Notes: a model not told the origin generated them from the sequence alone. 64,000 nucleotides of DNA from Chordicoccus furentiruminis (GCF_019355395.1 NZ_CP048829.1:1426001-1490000), one strand, 5' to 3'; numbered from the stretch's first letter, positions 17,222-26,166 are shown. Made by a program: numbers and translations.

Positions 17222-17301
17222 ACTCATGCTTTACTTTTCATGCGTCTCATGCGGCAATGAGTAAAGCCAGATGAGTTAATGCTTCAGAAAAAGTAAAGCA
17301 T
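17222..17301. other. Structured intergenic element with two alternative pairings
   Basis: After the kinase stop, ACTCAT-GCTTTACT (17222-17235) can pair with AGTAAAGC (17260-17267) plus ATGAGT (17271-17276). Alternatively ATGCTTTACTT (17226-17236) can pair with the exact 11-bp complement AAGTAAAGCAT (17291-17301). The two structures exclude each other. It lies in the 3' region between the rightward kinase and the leftward glgB. It may be a 3'-UTR stabiliser, an inefficient terminator or a small RNA. Confidence 0.45.
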
Positions 17302-17368
17302 TGCGGAAAAGCCGCTCGAACAGTGTCATCCCCTTCCCGAAGTTCTGAAAGAATGCCAGCTGCAACCC

Positions 17369-17396
17369 AAAAAAATCCGGAGCTTTCGCTCCGGAT
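17369..17396 (-). terminator. Terminator of glgB
   Basis: ATCCGGAGC / GCTCCGGAT (9-bp stem, 4-nt loop) followed on the minus strand by seven T residues. Lies 59 nt beyond the glgB stop. Confidence 0.9.
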
Positions 17397-17454
17397 GCGT
17401 TCACTCAATATCTAAGCACCTCGGCTTCGCAGACCGCATCAACGCGCCGCCTGC

Positions 17455-19644
17455 TCAGCTCTCCGCCGGCTTCTTCGCCGCGCGGCGGCCTCCCGTGGTC
17501 CGTTTCGCGGTCTTTTTCTCCGGAGCGGCAGCGGTTCCCGCCTTCACGGTCCCTGCCGTTCTGTCCGCCGGCTCCGTCTTCTTTTCCGACGTCTTCGCTC
17601 TTGTTCCGGCGCCGGTGCGCTTCTTCGTCTTCTCCTCCTGCGGTGCGGCCGGAGCGTCCGCGGTTGTCCTTGCGGATCCGGTGCGCTTCTTCACCGCGCT
17701 CTTCGGCGCTTCTGCCGCCTTCTTTTCCTTCTCCGATTGATAGAGGAATACCAGCGCGCCGTAGCCCGGAAGCCTGAATCCGAAGCTGTAGGGCTTCCCG
17801 TCGCATTCCTTCTTCACCGCCCGGAAGGACTTCTTCGTGAAAACGGAGTGGCCTCCGTATTTCGGATCCATCGAGTTGAGGATCAGCTTATAGCTGCCCG
17901 GCTCGAAACAGCCGACACGGTAATCATCCCGCTCCACCGGCGTCATGTTGAGGACGAAGAGCAGGTTGTTTTTGCCGTCCGGCGATTTCCGCACGAAGCT
18001 GTAGATACTCCGGCTCGCGTCGTCGGCGTTGATCCACTGGAATCCGTTGGGATCATAATCCGTCGCATAAAGCGCAGGATACTTGCCGACCATCGTCCAG
18101 AGCGCCTTCACATAATCCTGCAGCTGCTTGTTCAGCGGCTCAGCGAGCAGATACCAGTCGATTTCCCGCTCCTCGCTCCACTCGCGCTGCTGCCCGAATT
18201 CCTGGCCCATAAAGAGGAGCTTCTTGCCCGGATGCCCGGCCATATAGGTATAGCCCGCCTTCAGGTTGGAGAATTTATCCTCATAGATTCCCGGCATCTT
18301 GCTCCACATCGAGCATTTCAGATGGACCACCTCGTCATGGGAGAGAACGAGAACGTATTTCTCCGCGTACGCGTAGGATGTGGAGAAGGTCATCTTGTAA
18401 TGATTGCCTTTGCGGAAGAGCGGATCGAGCTTCATGTACTCCAGGAAATCGTTCATCCAGCCCATATTCCACTTCAGCGTAAAGCCCAGACCGTTCTCCT
18501 TCTCAACATCTCCGGTCACCTTCGGCCATGCCGTGGACTCTTCCGCGATCGTGACCGCGCCCGGATTCCGGCCGCGAAGCAGCGTATTCAGATGCTTGAA
18601 AAATTCAATCGCGTCGAGATTCTTGTTCTCGCCGTACTTGTTGGCGATCCACTCGCCGTCCTTCTTGCCGTAGTCGAGATACAGCATGGAGGCGACCGCG
18701 TCCACGCGGAGTCCGTCCACATGCATGAACTCCACCCAGAACAGGGCGTTCGCCAGCAGGAAGTTCTTGACCTCCGGCTTGCCGTAGTTGAAGATCTTTG
18801 TGCCCCACTCCGGATGCTCGCCCATTCGCGGATCGGCATGCTCATACAGCGCGCAGCCGTCGAAGTCGGCAAGCCCGCAGGCATCCTTCGGAAAATGCGC
18901 CGGCACCCAGTCAAGGATCACGCCGATGCCTTCCCGATGGAAATAATTGATCATATACACAAAGTCTTCCGGCGTGCCGTAGCGCGAGGTCGGGGCATAA
19001 TAGCCCGTGACCTGATAGCCCCACGATCCGTCGAAGGGATGCTCGGCGATCCCCATCAGCTCGATGTGGGTATAGCCGAGGTCCTTGATGTAATCGGCCG
19101 CCCGCTCGGCGAACTCCCGATATGTGTAAAACCCGTCTACGCGCCCGTCGCAGGCCGGATGCTTCATCCACGAACCGATATGACATTCGTAGATAATCAT
19201 CGGATCCTTGTCCGGATTGAAAGCTGCGCGTTTTTTCATCCAGGCGCTGTCCGTCCATTTCAGATGCGTCAGATCCGTCACGATGGACGCGGTTCCCGGC
19301 CGAAGCTCCATCTGGTTGCCGTACGGATCCGCCTTATAGAGCCGTTCGCCGTTCGGTCCGACGATGAAATACTTGTACATGGAGCCGACGCCGATACCCG
19401 GAATAAAGACCTGCCATACGCCGATCTCGTCCCGGTTCCCGATCACGTTCGCGTCCGGATTCCAGCCGTTGAAGTCGCCCACCACGGAAACGCTTCGGGC
19501 ATCCGGCGCCCAGACCGCAAAATATGTGCCTGCCTGACCGTCTATTTCCGTCGGATGCGCGCCCAGCTTCTTATAGAGATCGTAGTGCGTCGCATGCCCG
19601 AAATAATACTGGTCCGTCTTAGTAAACTCATATTTGTTTTCCAT
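17455..19644 (-). CDS. glgB: 1,4-alpha-glucan branching enzyme with lysine-rich C-terminal tail
   Basis: 729-residue GH13 enzyme that forms alpha-1,6 branches in glycogen. Seen: N-terminal CBM48 (YFAVWAPDARSVSVVGDFN), GH13 motifs ILDWVPAHF, GLRVDAVASMLY (nucleophile Asp), TIAEESTAWP (acid/base Glu) and LSHDEVVH. The catalytic part ends near residue 636 (GYGALVFLYQ). About 93 residues then follow, rich in K, R, A and T with repeated KKRTG and EKKT elements, resembling a histone H1-like tail that GlgB normally lacks. The ATG at 19644 is preferred because GGGGTGGG precedes it; an ATG five codons upstream lacks such a site. No other glg genes are in the window. Promoter at 19716-19744. Confidence 0.92.
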   Translation of the reverse strand: MENKYEFTKTDQYYFGHATHYDLYKKLGAHPTEIDGQAGTYFAVWAPDARSVSVVGDFNGWNPDANVIGNRDEIGVWQVFIPGIGVGSMYKYFIVGPNGERLYKADPYGNQMELRPGTASIVTDLTHLKWTDSAWMKKRAAFNPDKDPMIIYECHIGSWMKHPACDGRVDGFYTYREFAERAADYIKDLGYTHIELMGIAEHPFDGSWGYQVTGYYAPTSRYGTPEDFVYMINYFHREGIGVILDWVPAHFPKDACGLADFDGCALYEHADPRMGEHPEWGTKIFNYGKPEVKNFLLANALFWVEFMHVDGLRVDAVASMLYLDYGKKDGEWIANKYGENKNLDAIEFFKHLNTLLRGRNPGAVTIAEESTAWPKVTGDVEKENGLGFTLKWNMGWMNDFLEYMKLDPLFRKGNHYKMTFSTSYAYAEKYVLVLSHDEVVHLKCSMWSKMPGIYEDKFSNLKAGYTYMAGHPGKKLLFMGQEFGQQREWSEEREIDWYLLAEPLNKQLQDYVKALWTMVGKYPALYATDYDPNGFQWINADDASRSIYSFVRKSPDGKNNLLFVLNMTPVERDDYRVGCFEPGSYKLILNSMDPKYGGHSVFTKKSFRAVKKECDGKPYSFGFRLPGYGALVFLYQSEKEKKAAEAPKSAVKKRTGSARTTADAPAAPQEEKTKKRTGAGTRAKTSEKKTEPADRTAGTVKAGTAAAPEKKTAKRTTGGRRAAKKPAES

Positions 19645-19715
19645 CGGTACCCACCCCATTTGTTTTTTACAGACAATCCTGCCTCAGATCGCCGGAAGCC
19701 TGACAATCTTACCTT

Positions 19716-19744
19716 ATTATAGTATGAAGCGCGCGCGCTGTAAA
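19716..19744 (-). promoter_or_regulatory. glgB promoter
   Basis: On the minus strand, TTTACA (19739-19744), 17 nt, TATAAT (19716-19721), about 72 nt ahead of the glgB start. The spacer contains an alternating GC run (GCGCGCGCGC). Confidence 0.8.
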
Positions 19745-19850
19745 CGCAGTTTCGCTATACAGACCTCCTGTTCTGTCATATTGATTTGTGGTTATGCACA
19801 AAATGCAAACTGCACGTTCGGGCATCCTGGCTATGCAAACAGCTGTACCG

Positions 19851-19987
19851 GGATGCGTCCGCATCCGGATGCATGTCCATAAAATGCATCCGGATGATGT
19901 ACCCCCGGATGCATGTCCACAAAATGCATCCGGATGACGCGCTCCCGAATGGTTCCGAAGCCGGGTGCATGCCGATAAGATGCACCC
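19851..19987. repeat. Array of three covarying hairpins after the GH1-like gene
   Basis: Three palindromic units, each a stem with a 9-nt loop. Unit 1: arms CATCCGGATGCAT 19862-19874 and 19884-19896. Unit 2: core CCGGATGCAT 19905-19914 with complement from 19924. Unit 3: GGGTGCAT 19963-19970 and ATGCACCC 19980-19987. Units 1 and 2 repeat at exactly 40 bp. Unit 3 changes both arms in a compensating way and keeps the loop length. A degenerate GGATGC/GCATCC pair lies at 19851-19866. The array begins 16 nt past the GH1-like stop codon and ends over 100 nt before the glgB promoter, so it would be in the 3' UTR of the GH1-like message. No T-tract follows. Confidence 0.8.
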
Positions 19988-20003
19988 CCTCCGGATTTGC
20001 GCG

Positions 20004-21293
20004 TCAGGGATGATACTGCTGGGCTTTCACATAGCGCTCGGCCAGCTCCTCGGTCACGCCTCTGCAGGCGATGATCTCCCGGTAGAAGTGGCCGCTCCGC
20101 TTCACGCGCCGCTCGCCGCTTTCAAAGTCCACATGGACGAGTCCGTACCGGCGGCTCTCTCCGCCCAGCCACTCGAAGCCGTCGAGGAAGGAATAATAAC
20201 AGTACCGCTCCACCGGAAGACTGGTACGGGCGAGCACCGCCAGCTGGTCGTAGAGCCAGAGGCTCCGGAACGAATCCGAGTTGTCGCAGACGCCGTTCGC
20301 GAGAATCCAGACCGGCTTCTGACAGATCGCATAGAGCTCCCTCATCGCATCCTCCAGCCCCTGCGGATAGATTTCCTTCCCGCAGTCACTCTTCGGATCC
20401 TGCGCCCGCGTCTCGTTGTCGCCGATGCGGACGACATGAGAACGCGTGCAGTAATCGAGGCCGAGGTAGTCGCAGTATGTTCCCTTTCGGAACCGGGCGA
20501 GATTCTCCATCGGGAATTGGAAATCCCCGAGAAGGAACGCGCGGGCCGGCAGTTCCTGATAGAGATACTGGCTGATCCGCGCAGCCTGGGACTCCGTCGT
20601 GCTGAACGGGTGCAGCGCGGCAAAGGAGCGCATCGCAAGCGCCACGCCGACGCGGGTATCCGTGTATCCCATCGCCTCTCTCATCCGGTGAATCTTCTCA
20701 TACGCCCGGATGTGGCAGCCCGCCATCACGGAGAGCACGCGGCGGACCGTGATCAGATTGCTGTCTCCCGGCGGAAAGCCGTGACCCGCGTAGCCCATCC
20801 AGGCGTAGACGTTCGGTGCGTCGAAGGTGACATAATCCGACACCAGATCGCCGAAGCAGTTGACGACCAGCCCCACATATCTAAGAAAACTGCGCACATT
20901 GGCCGGCCGCGTGAACGCGCCTCTCCGCTCGAACCAGATCGGATTCGTAAACTCATGAATCGTCAGTATCGGACGGATCCCGCGGCTTTTCATCGAGATC
21001 AGCTCATCCCGGTAATGGTTCACCGCCTCATAGTCGATCCGATCCGGCTCCGGCTGAATCCGCGCCCACTCCACACTGAAACGGTATGTCTGCACGCCGA
21101 GCGCGGCCATCAGATCCAGATCGCTCCGGACCCGTTCCCAGTGTCCGGCAGCCCGCCGGCTGTCCGCGCCGTCGCGGATGCGGTCCGTCCGGCTCCATTC
21201 GTCCCAGTTCGTCCGGACGAAGCCGCCCTCGATTTCCGTCGCCGTCGAGGCAACGCCCAGCAGAATGCCTTCCGGCAGCCTGTAGCCCTTCAT
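20004..21293 (-). CDS. GH1-fold protein lacking both catalytic glutamates (probable pseudoenzyme)
   Basis: 429 residues, close to the normal length of family 1 glycosidases, with the fold's landmarks intact: GVASTATEIEGG at 13-24, FSVEWARIQPEP at 72-83, an LTIHE segment near 110-114, and the C-terminal FLDGFEWLGGESRRYGLVHVDF. However, the acid/base motif T(F/L)NEP reads TFDAP (residues 156-160; A159 at 20817-20819) and the nucleophile motif TENG reads ILANG (A332 at 20298-20300). Both catalytic Glu residues are alanine, with no frameshift or stop. Ordinary beta-glucosidase or phospho-beta-glucosidase activity is therefore not expected. It may bind a sugar or have another role. ATG chosen because AGAGGAG precedes it. 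Followed by a hairpin array. Confidence 0.85.
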   Translation of the reverse strand: MKGYRLPEGILLGVASTATEIEGGFVRTNWDEWSRTDRIRDGADSRRAAGHWERVRSDLDLMAALGVQTYRFSVEWARIQPEPDRIDYEAVNHYRDELISMKSRGIRPILTIHEFTNPIWFERRGAFTRPANVRSFLRYVGLVVNCFGDLVSDYVTFDAPNVYAWMGYAGHGFPPGDSNLITVRRVLSVMAGCHIRAYEKIHRMREAMGYTDTRVGVALAMRSFAALHPFSTTESQAARISQYLYQELPARAFLLGDFQFPMENLARFRKGTYCDYLGLDYCTRSHVVRIGDNETRAQDPKSDCGKEIYPQGLEDAMRELYAICQKPVWILANGVCDNSDSFRSLWLYDQLAVLARTSLPVERYCYYSFLDGFEWLGGESRRYGLVHVDFESGERRVKRSGHFYREIIACRGVTEELAERYVKAQQYHP

Positions 21294-21464
21294 CACAGAT
21301 CTCCTCTCTGCATCATCCCGAACCTGCTGACGGTTCCGCCCGTCAGGCAGGCGGCCTCTCCGTCGGCGTTTTTTCCGCGGACGCATTCCGTTCACGGGAA
21401 AAGGCCGCGCCATCGGGTCAGCGGGAAGCGGAGCGTCTTCGCCGCCGCCCCGCCTCCTCCGTTT

Positions 21465-23168
21465 TCACCGGATGATCTTCCCTTCCGTCACACTGTAGAC
21501 GCCGCGCGGCGTGCAGCGGATCTCCGGGATCACCGGCAGTGCCATAAACGACAGCGTCACAAACGGTTCCATATCCTTCGGGACACCCATCCTGTGCGCC
21601 TTCGCCGTCATCCGGCGGACCTTGCGGTCCACATAGGAATAGCTCTTATCCGAAATCAGTCCCATGATCGGCAGTTCCAGCGTGTCGAAGACTTCCCCGT
21701 TCTCGACGATCGTGTACCCGCCGTGGACCCGTTCCAGTTCCCTTACAGCCGTCAGGATATCCTCGTCCGATGAACCGATCGCGATGATGTTGTGGCTGTC
21801 GTGGGAGACCGAGGAAGCGATCGCGCCGTTTTTGAGGCCGAAGCCTCTCACCACGCCGGCGCCGATCTTTCCGGTCGCCTTATGCCGTTCAAACGCCGCG
21901 ATCTTGTCCAGCTCTCCGTCCGGCGCGAACAGCCCGTCCGGCCCCGCGGGCAGCACAAGATCCTCCCGCTCGGTCAGAATCTGCCCCGGAATCATACGGA
22001 TCACCGGGAACATTCCGCCGTCCGCCCGGATCTTCAGCTTCTCCGGATCGATCACGCCGAGATGCACCGTATCCAGAAGCTGCGGCGGACAGGGCTTCGG
22101 ACGGACCTTCAGCATGTCGTCGATCCGGTGTCCTTTGTAGAAGACCATCTGGGCGTTGAATTCCTTGATGGAATCCCAGACGACCAGATCCGCGTCATAC
22201 CCGGGCGCGACCGCGCCGGTCCGGCGCAGCCCATAGCAGCGCGCCGGCTGAATCGTCGCCATCTTGACCGCCGCGATCGGGCTGATCCCCATACTGACCG
22301 CCTTGCGCACGTTGTGGTCGATGTCGCCCTCCCGGCCGATGTCCTCGATGTGCTTGTCGTCGGTGCAGAAGCAGAAACCTTCGGTGTTCGTGTTGTTCTC
22401 CACGATTCCTTTCACGATCATCTCGAGATTCCGCGCCGCGCTGCCCTCCCGGATGTGGCAGGTCATGCCCATCGAGCGCTCCTTCATCACATACTCGTAG
22501 GTTGTTCCCTCATGATCCGTGGTGATGCCCGCCATCACATAGGCCGCCATCTGCTCGTCCGTAAGACCCGGCGCGTGGCCGTCCTTCACCTTCCCGTCGA
22601 AGAGCTCGATCTTCTCGTTCATCGCGGGATCCCCGTTGATGACGGACATGCAGTCCATCACCTCGCCGAGTCCCAGTACACGGCGGTTCTTCAGATACGG
22701 CGCCATCTTCCCGGCCGTCAGAATGAAGCCGTTGTCGTCGATCGCGGTCGCCGGAACACAGCTCGCCATCATCACATAGACATGCGCCGGCGAATCCTTT
22801 GTCTGCTCCAGAAGATAGTCGATGCCGTCCGTTCCGGAGACATTGGCCGCCTCATGGGGATCCACCATAAACGTCGTCGTCCCGTGCTGCGCCGCCTTGG
22901 CGATCAGTACCTGGGGATTGACCATCGTCGATTCAAGATGCAGGTGCGCGTCGATGAAGCCGCTTGTCAGGTACTGCCCGTAAAGATCAATCTCTTCCTT
23001 TCCCTCGTAATCGCCGATTCCGACGATCATTCCGTTGGTGATCGCCACATTTCCTTCCTCCACGCGGTCGGTGAAGACGTTGACGATCTTCGCATTCCTC
23101 AGGACAAGGTCCGCTTTCTCAAGCTTCTGCGCCGCTCTCGAACAGCCGATGTATTTGTCGAGCTTCAT
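21465..23168 (-). CDS. ade: Adenine deaminase
   Basis: 567-residue amidohydrolase that converts adenine to hypoxanthine and ammonia in purine salvage. Seen: metal-binding DAHLHLEST near residue 74, HGTTTFMVDPHEAANVSG, the FCFCTDDKHIEDI segment, and the C-terminal Ade domain with SVSHDSHNIIAIGSSDEDI. Length matches the family. GGGAGG lies upstream of the ATG. 171 nt separate it from the downstream GH1-like gene. Confidence 0.95.
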   Translation of the reverse strand: MKLDKYIGCSRAAQKLEKADLVLRNAKIVNVFTDRVEEGNVAITNGMIVGIGDYEGKEEIDLYGQYLTSGFIDAHLHLESTMVNPQVLIAKAAQHGTTTFMVDPHEAANVSGTDGIDYLLEQTKDSPAHVYVMMASCVPATAIDDNGFILTAGKMAPYLKNRRVLGLGEVMDCMSVINGDPAMNEKIELFDGKVKDGHAPGLTDEQMAAYVMAGITTDHEGTTYEYVMKERSMGMTCHIREGSAARNLEMIVKGIVENNTNTEGFCFCTDDKHIEDIGREGDIDHNVRKAVSMGISPIAAVKMATIQPARCYGLRRTGAVAPGYDADLVVWDSIKEFNAQMVFYKGHRIDDMLKVRPKPCPPQLLDTVHLGVIDPEKLKIRADGGMFPVIRMIPGQILTEREDLVLPAGPDGLFAPDGELDKIAAFERHKATGKIGAGVVRGFGLKNGAIASSVSHDSHNIIAIGSSDEDILTAVRELERVHGGYTIVENGEVFDTLELPIMGLISDKSYSYVDRKVRRMTAKAHRMGVPKDMEPFVTLSFMALPVIPEIRCTPRGVYSVTEGKIIR

Positions 23169-23468
23169 AAAACCAACCTCCCTTTCTGATCTCTGGCAGG
23201 ATCATCGGATCGGCCGATCCGGGAAAGGCCGCTGCCGTACTCCGCCTTTCCCTGTCCTCCATCCGGTCAATTGTCAGACGCTTTTTCTTATCTTACAACT
23301 TGTTCGCATAAAGTGCACCTGATTCTCGAATTTTTAAGAAATGCAGACGGTATCCGCCAAAAAAGAAGCTGCCGCACCAGGTTCGGAACGGCGATGCCGT
23401 GCGGGCTTCTCCGAAGAGAATCACACGATATAACCACTTCCTCCTCTGATGCGGCAGCCTCCGCCGTA
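23169..23468. other. 300-bp intergenic region between DUF362 gene and ade
   Basis: No gene is supported here. The upstream part (23358-23460) holds a long-range inverted repeat, CTGATGCGGCAGCC at about 23446-23459 with GGCTGCCGCACCAG-like complement ending near 23380, and on the minus strand it is followed by TTCTTTTTT. This is a plausible terminator with a long loop for the DUF362 gene. Between it and ade there is a GATCGGCCGATC palindrome near 23209. No purine riboswitch aptamer was recognised in front of ade. Confidence 0.45.
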
Positions 23469-24608
23469 TCACTCCATCGTAATCAGTTCGTACGCCCTTG
23501 TCCCGAGCCCGATCTTCTCGCCGTGCGCAAGGGTCTCGCGCCACGCGACGTTCGGATTGCTGTTGGTCCAGTGATCGCCGTGGTCATGCCAGTCGGGCTT
23601 CGCCAGATTTTCGCCCAGCTGGCTGCTCCGGATCGGCGCGGCCTTCTGACAGAGGTCGACGCACGCCTGATCGAGCGCCACCGGATCAAAGCTCGCGAGC
23701 ATGCCGACATCCGGCAGGATCGGCGCGTCGTTTTCCGCGTGACAGTCGCAGTTCGGAGACACGTCGGTGATCAGCGTGATGTGGAAGCAGGGACGGTCCG
23801 CGCAGACCGCCGCCGTATACTCGGCCATTTTGCAGCCGAGAATGGAGTTTGCGCTGGCATTATCATTCTCGATGGCGTCGAACGCGCAGGCGCCGATGCA
23901 GCGGCCGCAGCCTTTGCAGAGAGCGGGGTCGATCCACGCGACGTGCCGGTCCCCGCGCATATGATTGTAGGAAATCGCGTTCGATCCGCACTCCTTCGCG
24001 CACCGTCTGCAGCCCCGGCAGGACTCCTCGATCACATGCGGATGCCCCTCGTTGTGCTGCTGCATCTTGCCAGCCCGGCTTCCGCAGCCCATTCCGATAT
24101 TCTTGATCGTTCCGCCGAATCCGGTCAGCTCATGGCCCTTGAAATGTGTCAGCGAGATGAAGATATCCGCATCCATCACCGCGCGGCCGATGTAAGCTGT
24201 CTTGCAGTACTCGCCGTTCGGCACCGGAACCTCAAGGTCATCCGTGCCGCGGAGACCGTCCGCGATCAGAATCTGACATCCGGTCGTAACGGGATTGAAT
24301 CCGTTGATATTCGCGCAGTCCAGATGCTCAAGCGCGTGCTTGCGGGAACCGGGATAGAGCGTGTTGCAGTCCGTGAGGAACGGCATACCGCCCTGCTCCT
24401 TCACCACGTCCGCCACAGCCCGGGCGTAATTCGGACGGAGATAAGCGAGATTGCCCAGCTCCCCGAAATGCATCTTGATCGCCACGAACTTGCCGTCCAT
24501 ATCGATGGTCCCAATGCCTGCCTTCCGGATCAGTTTCTGCAGCTTCTTCGTCACCGGGACGTCGATCTTCGTGCGAAAATCCGTGAAATACACCTTCGCC
24601 TTGTCCAT
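23469..24608 (-). CDS. DUF362 iron-sulfur protein
   Basis: 379 residues. An N-terminal DUF362 region (KMHFGELGNLAYLRP, LTDCNTLYPGSR, SLTHFKGHELTGFGGTIKN) is followed by a two-[4Fe-4S] ferredoxin module (CRGCRRCAKECG and CKGCGRCIGACAF, about residues 190-240) and a C-terminal conserved stretch (LASFDPVALDQACVDLC). Predicted electron carrier or redox enzyme of unknown reaction; no signal peptide. GGAGG precedes the ATG. It follows rfbH by 187 nt on the same strand, raising the possibility that it supplies electrons to the iron-sulfur enzyme RfbH; this is inference only. Confidence 0.82.
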   Translation of the reverse strand: MDKAKVYFTDFRTKIDVPVTKKLQKLIRKAGIGTIDMDGKFVAIKMHFGELGNLAYLRPNYARAVADVVKEQGGMPFLTDCNTLYPGSRKHALEHLDCANINGFNPVTTGCQILIADGLRGTDDLEVPVPNGEYCKTAYIGRAVMDADIFISLTHFKGHELTGFGGTIKNIGMGCGSRAGKMQQHNEGHPHVIEESCRGCRRCAKECGSNAISYNHMRGDRHVAWIDPALCKGCGRCIGACAFDAIENDNASANSILGCKMAEYTAAVCADRPCFHITLITDVSPNCDCHAENDAPILPDVGMLASFDPVALDQACVDLCQKAAPIRSSQLGENLAKPDWHDHGDHWTNSNPNVAWRETLAHGEKIGLGTRAYELITME

Positions 24609-24795
24609 GCATTGCCTCCTTTATTTTGATGCAGGTCATGAGCGGGCGGAACGGTCCGTCCGGCGCCCTGTATCTTGCTCCGCTGCGCGGAGGCGTGGCT
24701 TCCCTTCCAGCTTGCGCCAGGGACTGTCAGGCCATGCCGTGCGCGGGGAAATTCTGTCGCTGTCCGGCCTCTCCTCAGGCTGACGCCGCGTAACG

Positions 24796-26166
24796 TCACA
24801 CCTCGCGGAGCGCCGCCACAATCGTCTTCGCCATATAGGCCAGCTTCTCATCGGTCATACCCGGATAGACGCCCACCCAGAAGGCGTCGTTCATGATCCG
24901 GTCCGTATTCGTCAGCTCTCCGGAAATGCGGTAGCCCGCGTGCTCAAGGTCGCCCGCCTCATACGCCGCCCGCATCTCGTCGAAGCAGGGATGACGGGTC
25001 AGATTGCCCGAGAAAAGCATCCGTGTCTGCACGCCGTGATCCTCAATGAAGCGGACGACCTTTTCCCGGCGGCCGCTCTCCCGTATCACCATCAGATATC
25101 CGAACCAGTCCGGATCCGAATGCTCGGTCGCGGCGGGAAGAAGCAGTTCCTTCTCCGCGCCGAGCGCGCGGAGCTGCTCCGTCAGATAGCGGAAGTTGTG
25201 GCGTCTCCTCTCCGCAAATCCGTCCAGCTTGTCGAGCTGCGCGCATCCGATCGCCGCCTGCAGATCCGTCGCCTTCAGATTCCATCCGAAGTGAGAGTAG
25301 ACATATTTGTGGTCATATCCCTTCGGCAGCGTGCCGTACTGGCCGTCGTAGCGGTGTCCGCAGGTATTGTCCCGTCCGGACGGGCAGTAGCAGTCCCGTC
25401 CCCAGTCCCGCATCGAGCGGACGATCCGGTGCAGCAGCGGGTTGTTCGTATAGACAGCTCCGCCCTCTCCCATCGTCAGATGATGGGGCGGATAGAAGGA
25501 GGACGTCGCGATATCGCCGAAGGTTCCCGTGAAACGGGTTTCTCCGTTCAGAGTGTAAGTGGTGCCGAGCGAATCGCAGTTGTCCTCGACCAGCCAGAGG
25601 CCGTGGCGTTCGCAGAAAGCGCGGACCGCGCCGATGTCAAACGGATTGCCGAGCGAATGCGCCAGCATCACCGCCCGGGTCTTCGGGGTGTACGCCTCCT
25701 CCAGCTTCGACACGTCCACATTTCCGGTCTCCAGCTTCACATCCACGAAAACCGGCACCGCTCCGTACTGAATCATCGGCGTCACCGTCGTCGGAAAACC
25801 GGCGGCCACCGTGATCACCTCGTCGCCCTTCCGGATCCGGCGGTCCCCGAGAAGCGGCGACGTCAGCGCGTGAAACGCGAGCAGATTGGCCGAGGAACCG
25901 GAATTGACAACACTCACGAAGCGCACGCCCAGCTTTTCGCCGAACTTCCGCTCAAATTCCTTCGTATAGCGGCCTGTGGTGAGCCAGAACTCCAGCGCCG
26001 CGTCCACCAGGTTGGTCATCTCGTGCTCATCGTAGACACGGGACGCGTAGGGAATCCGGTCGCCCTCGTGAAACGGCGCCGGCCGGTTGTGAAACGTCCG
26101 GCAGTAGGCCGCGACCTCGTCAAGGATCTGCTTCCGGGCCTCTTCCTCCGTCTTGTTCTCAAACAT
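24796..26166 (-). CDS. rfbH: CDP-4-keto-6-deoxyglucose 3-dehydrase (E1)
   Basis: 456-residue PMP-dependent, [2Fe-2S]-containing dehydrase of the DegT/StrS fold. It removes the C3 hydroxyl of CDP-4-keto-6-deoxyglucose on the route to 3,6-dideoxyhexoses. Diagnostic residues are visible: the PLP-lysine position is histidine (SFYPPHHLTMGEGG, H228), and the cluster cysteines follow the E1 pattern, C197 then C259-X-C261-X7-C269. ATG at 26166 chosen by GGAGA upstream; the longer frame is not needed. The start overlaps the end of rfbG by 8 nt. The usual E1 reductase partner (RfbI/AscD type) is not in the window. Confidence 0.92.
   Translation of the reverse strand: MFENKTEEEARKQILDEVAAYCRTFHNRPAPFHEGDRIPYASRVYDEHEMTNLVDAALEFWLTTGRYTKEFERKFGEKLGVRFVSVVNSGSSANLLAFHALTSPLLGDRRIRKGDEVITVAAGFPTTVTPMIQYGAVPVFVDVKLETGNVDVSKLEEAYTPKTRAVMLAHSLGNPFDIGAVRAFCERHGLWLVEDNCDSLGTTYTLNGETRFTGTFGDIATSSFYPPHHLTMGEGGAVYTNNPLLHRIVRSMRDWGRDCYCPSGRDNTCGHRYDGQYGTLPKGYDHKYVYSHFGWNLKATDLQAAIGCAQLDKLDGFAERRRHNFRYLTEQLRALGAEKELLLPAATEHSDPDWFGYLMVIRESGRREKVVRFIEDHGVQTRMLFSGNLTRHPCFDEMRAAYEAGDLEHAGYRISGELTNTDRIMNDAFWVGVYPGMTDEKLAYMAKTIVAALREV

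Noticed and set aside
19776-20013. Short open frames with repeated Met/His/Pro peptides
   Set aside because: The repeats come from the nucleotide hairpin array and appear in frames on both strands, so selection is on the DNA or RNA, not on a protein.
20004-21293. Ordinary beta-glucosidase or 6-phospho-beta-glucosidase
   Set aside because: Both catalytic glutamates are missing, so homology alone does not justify the activity.
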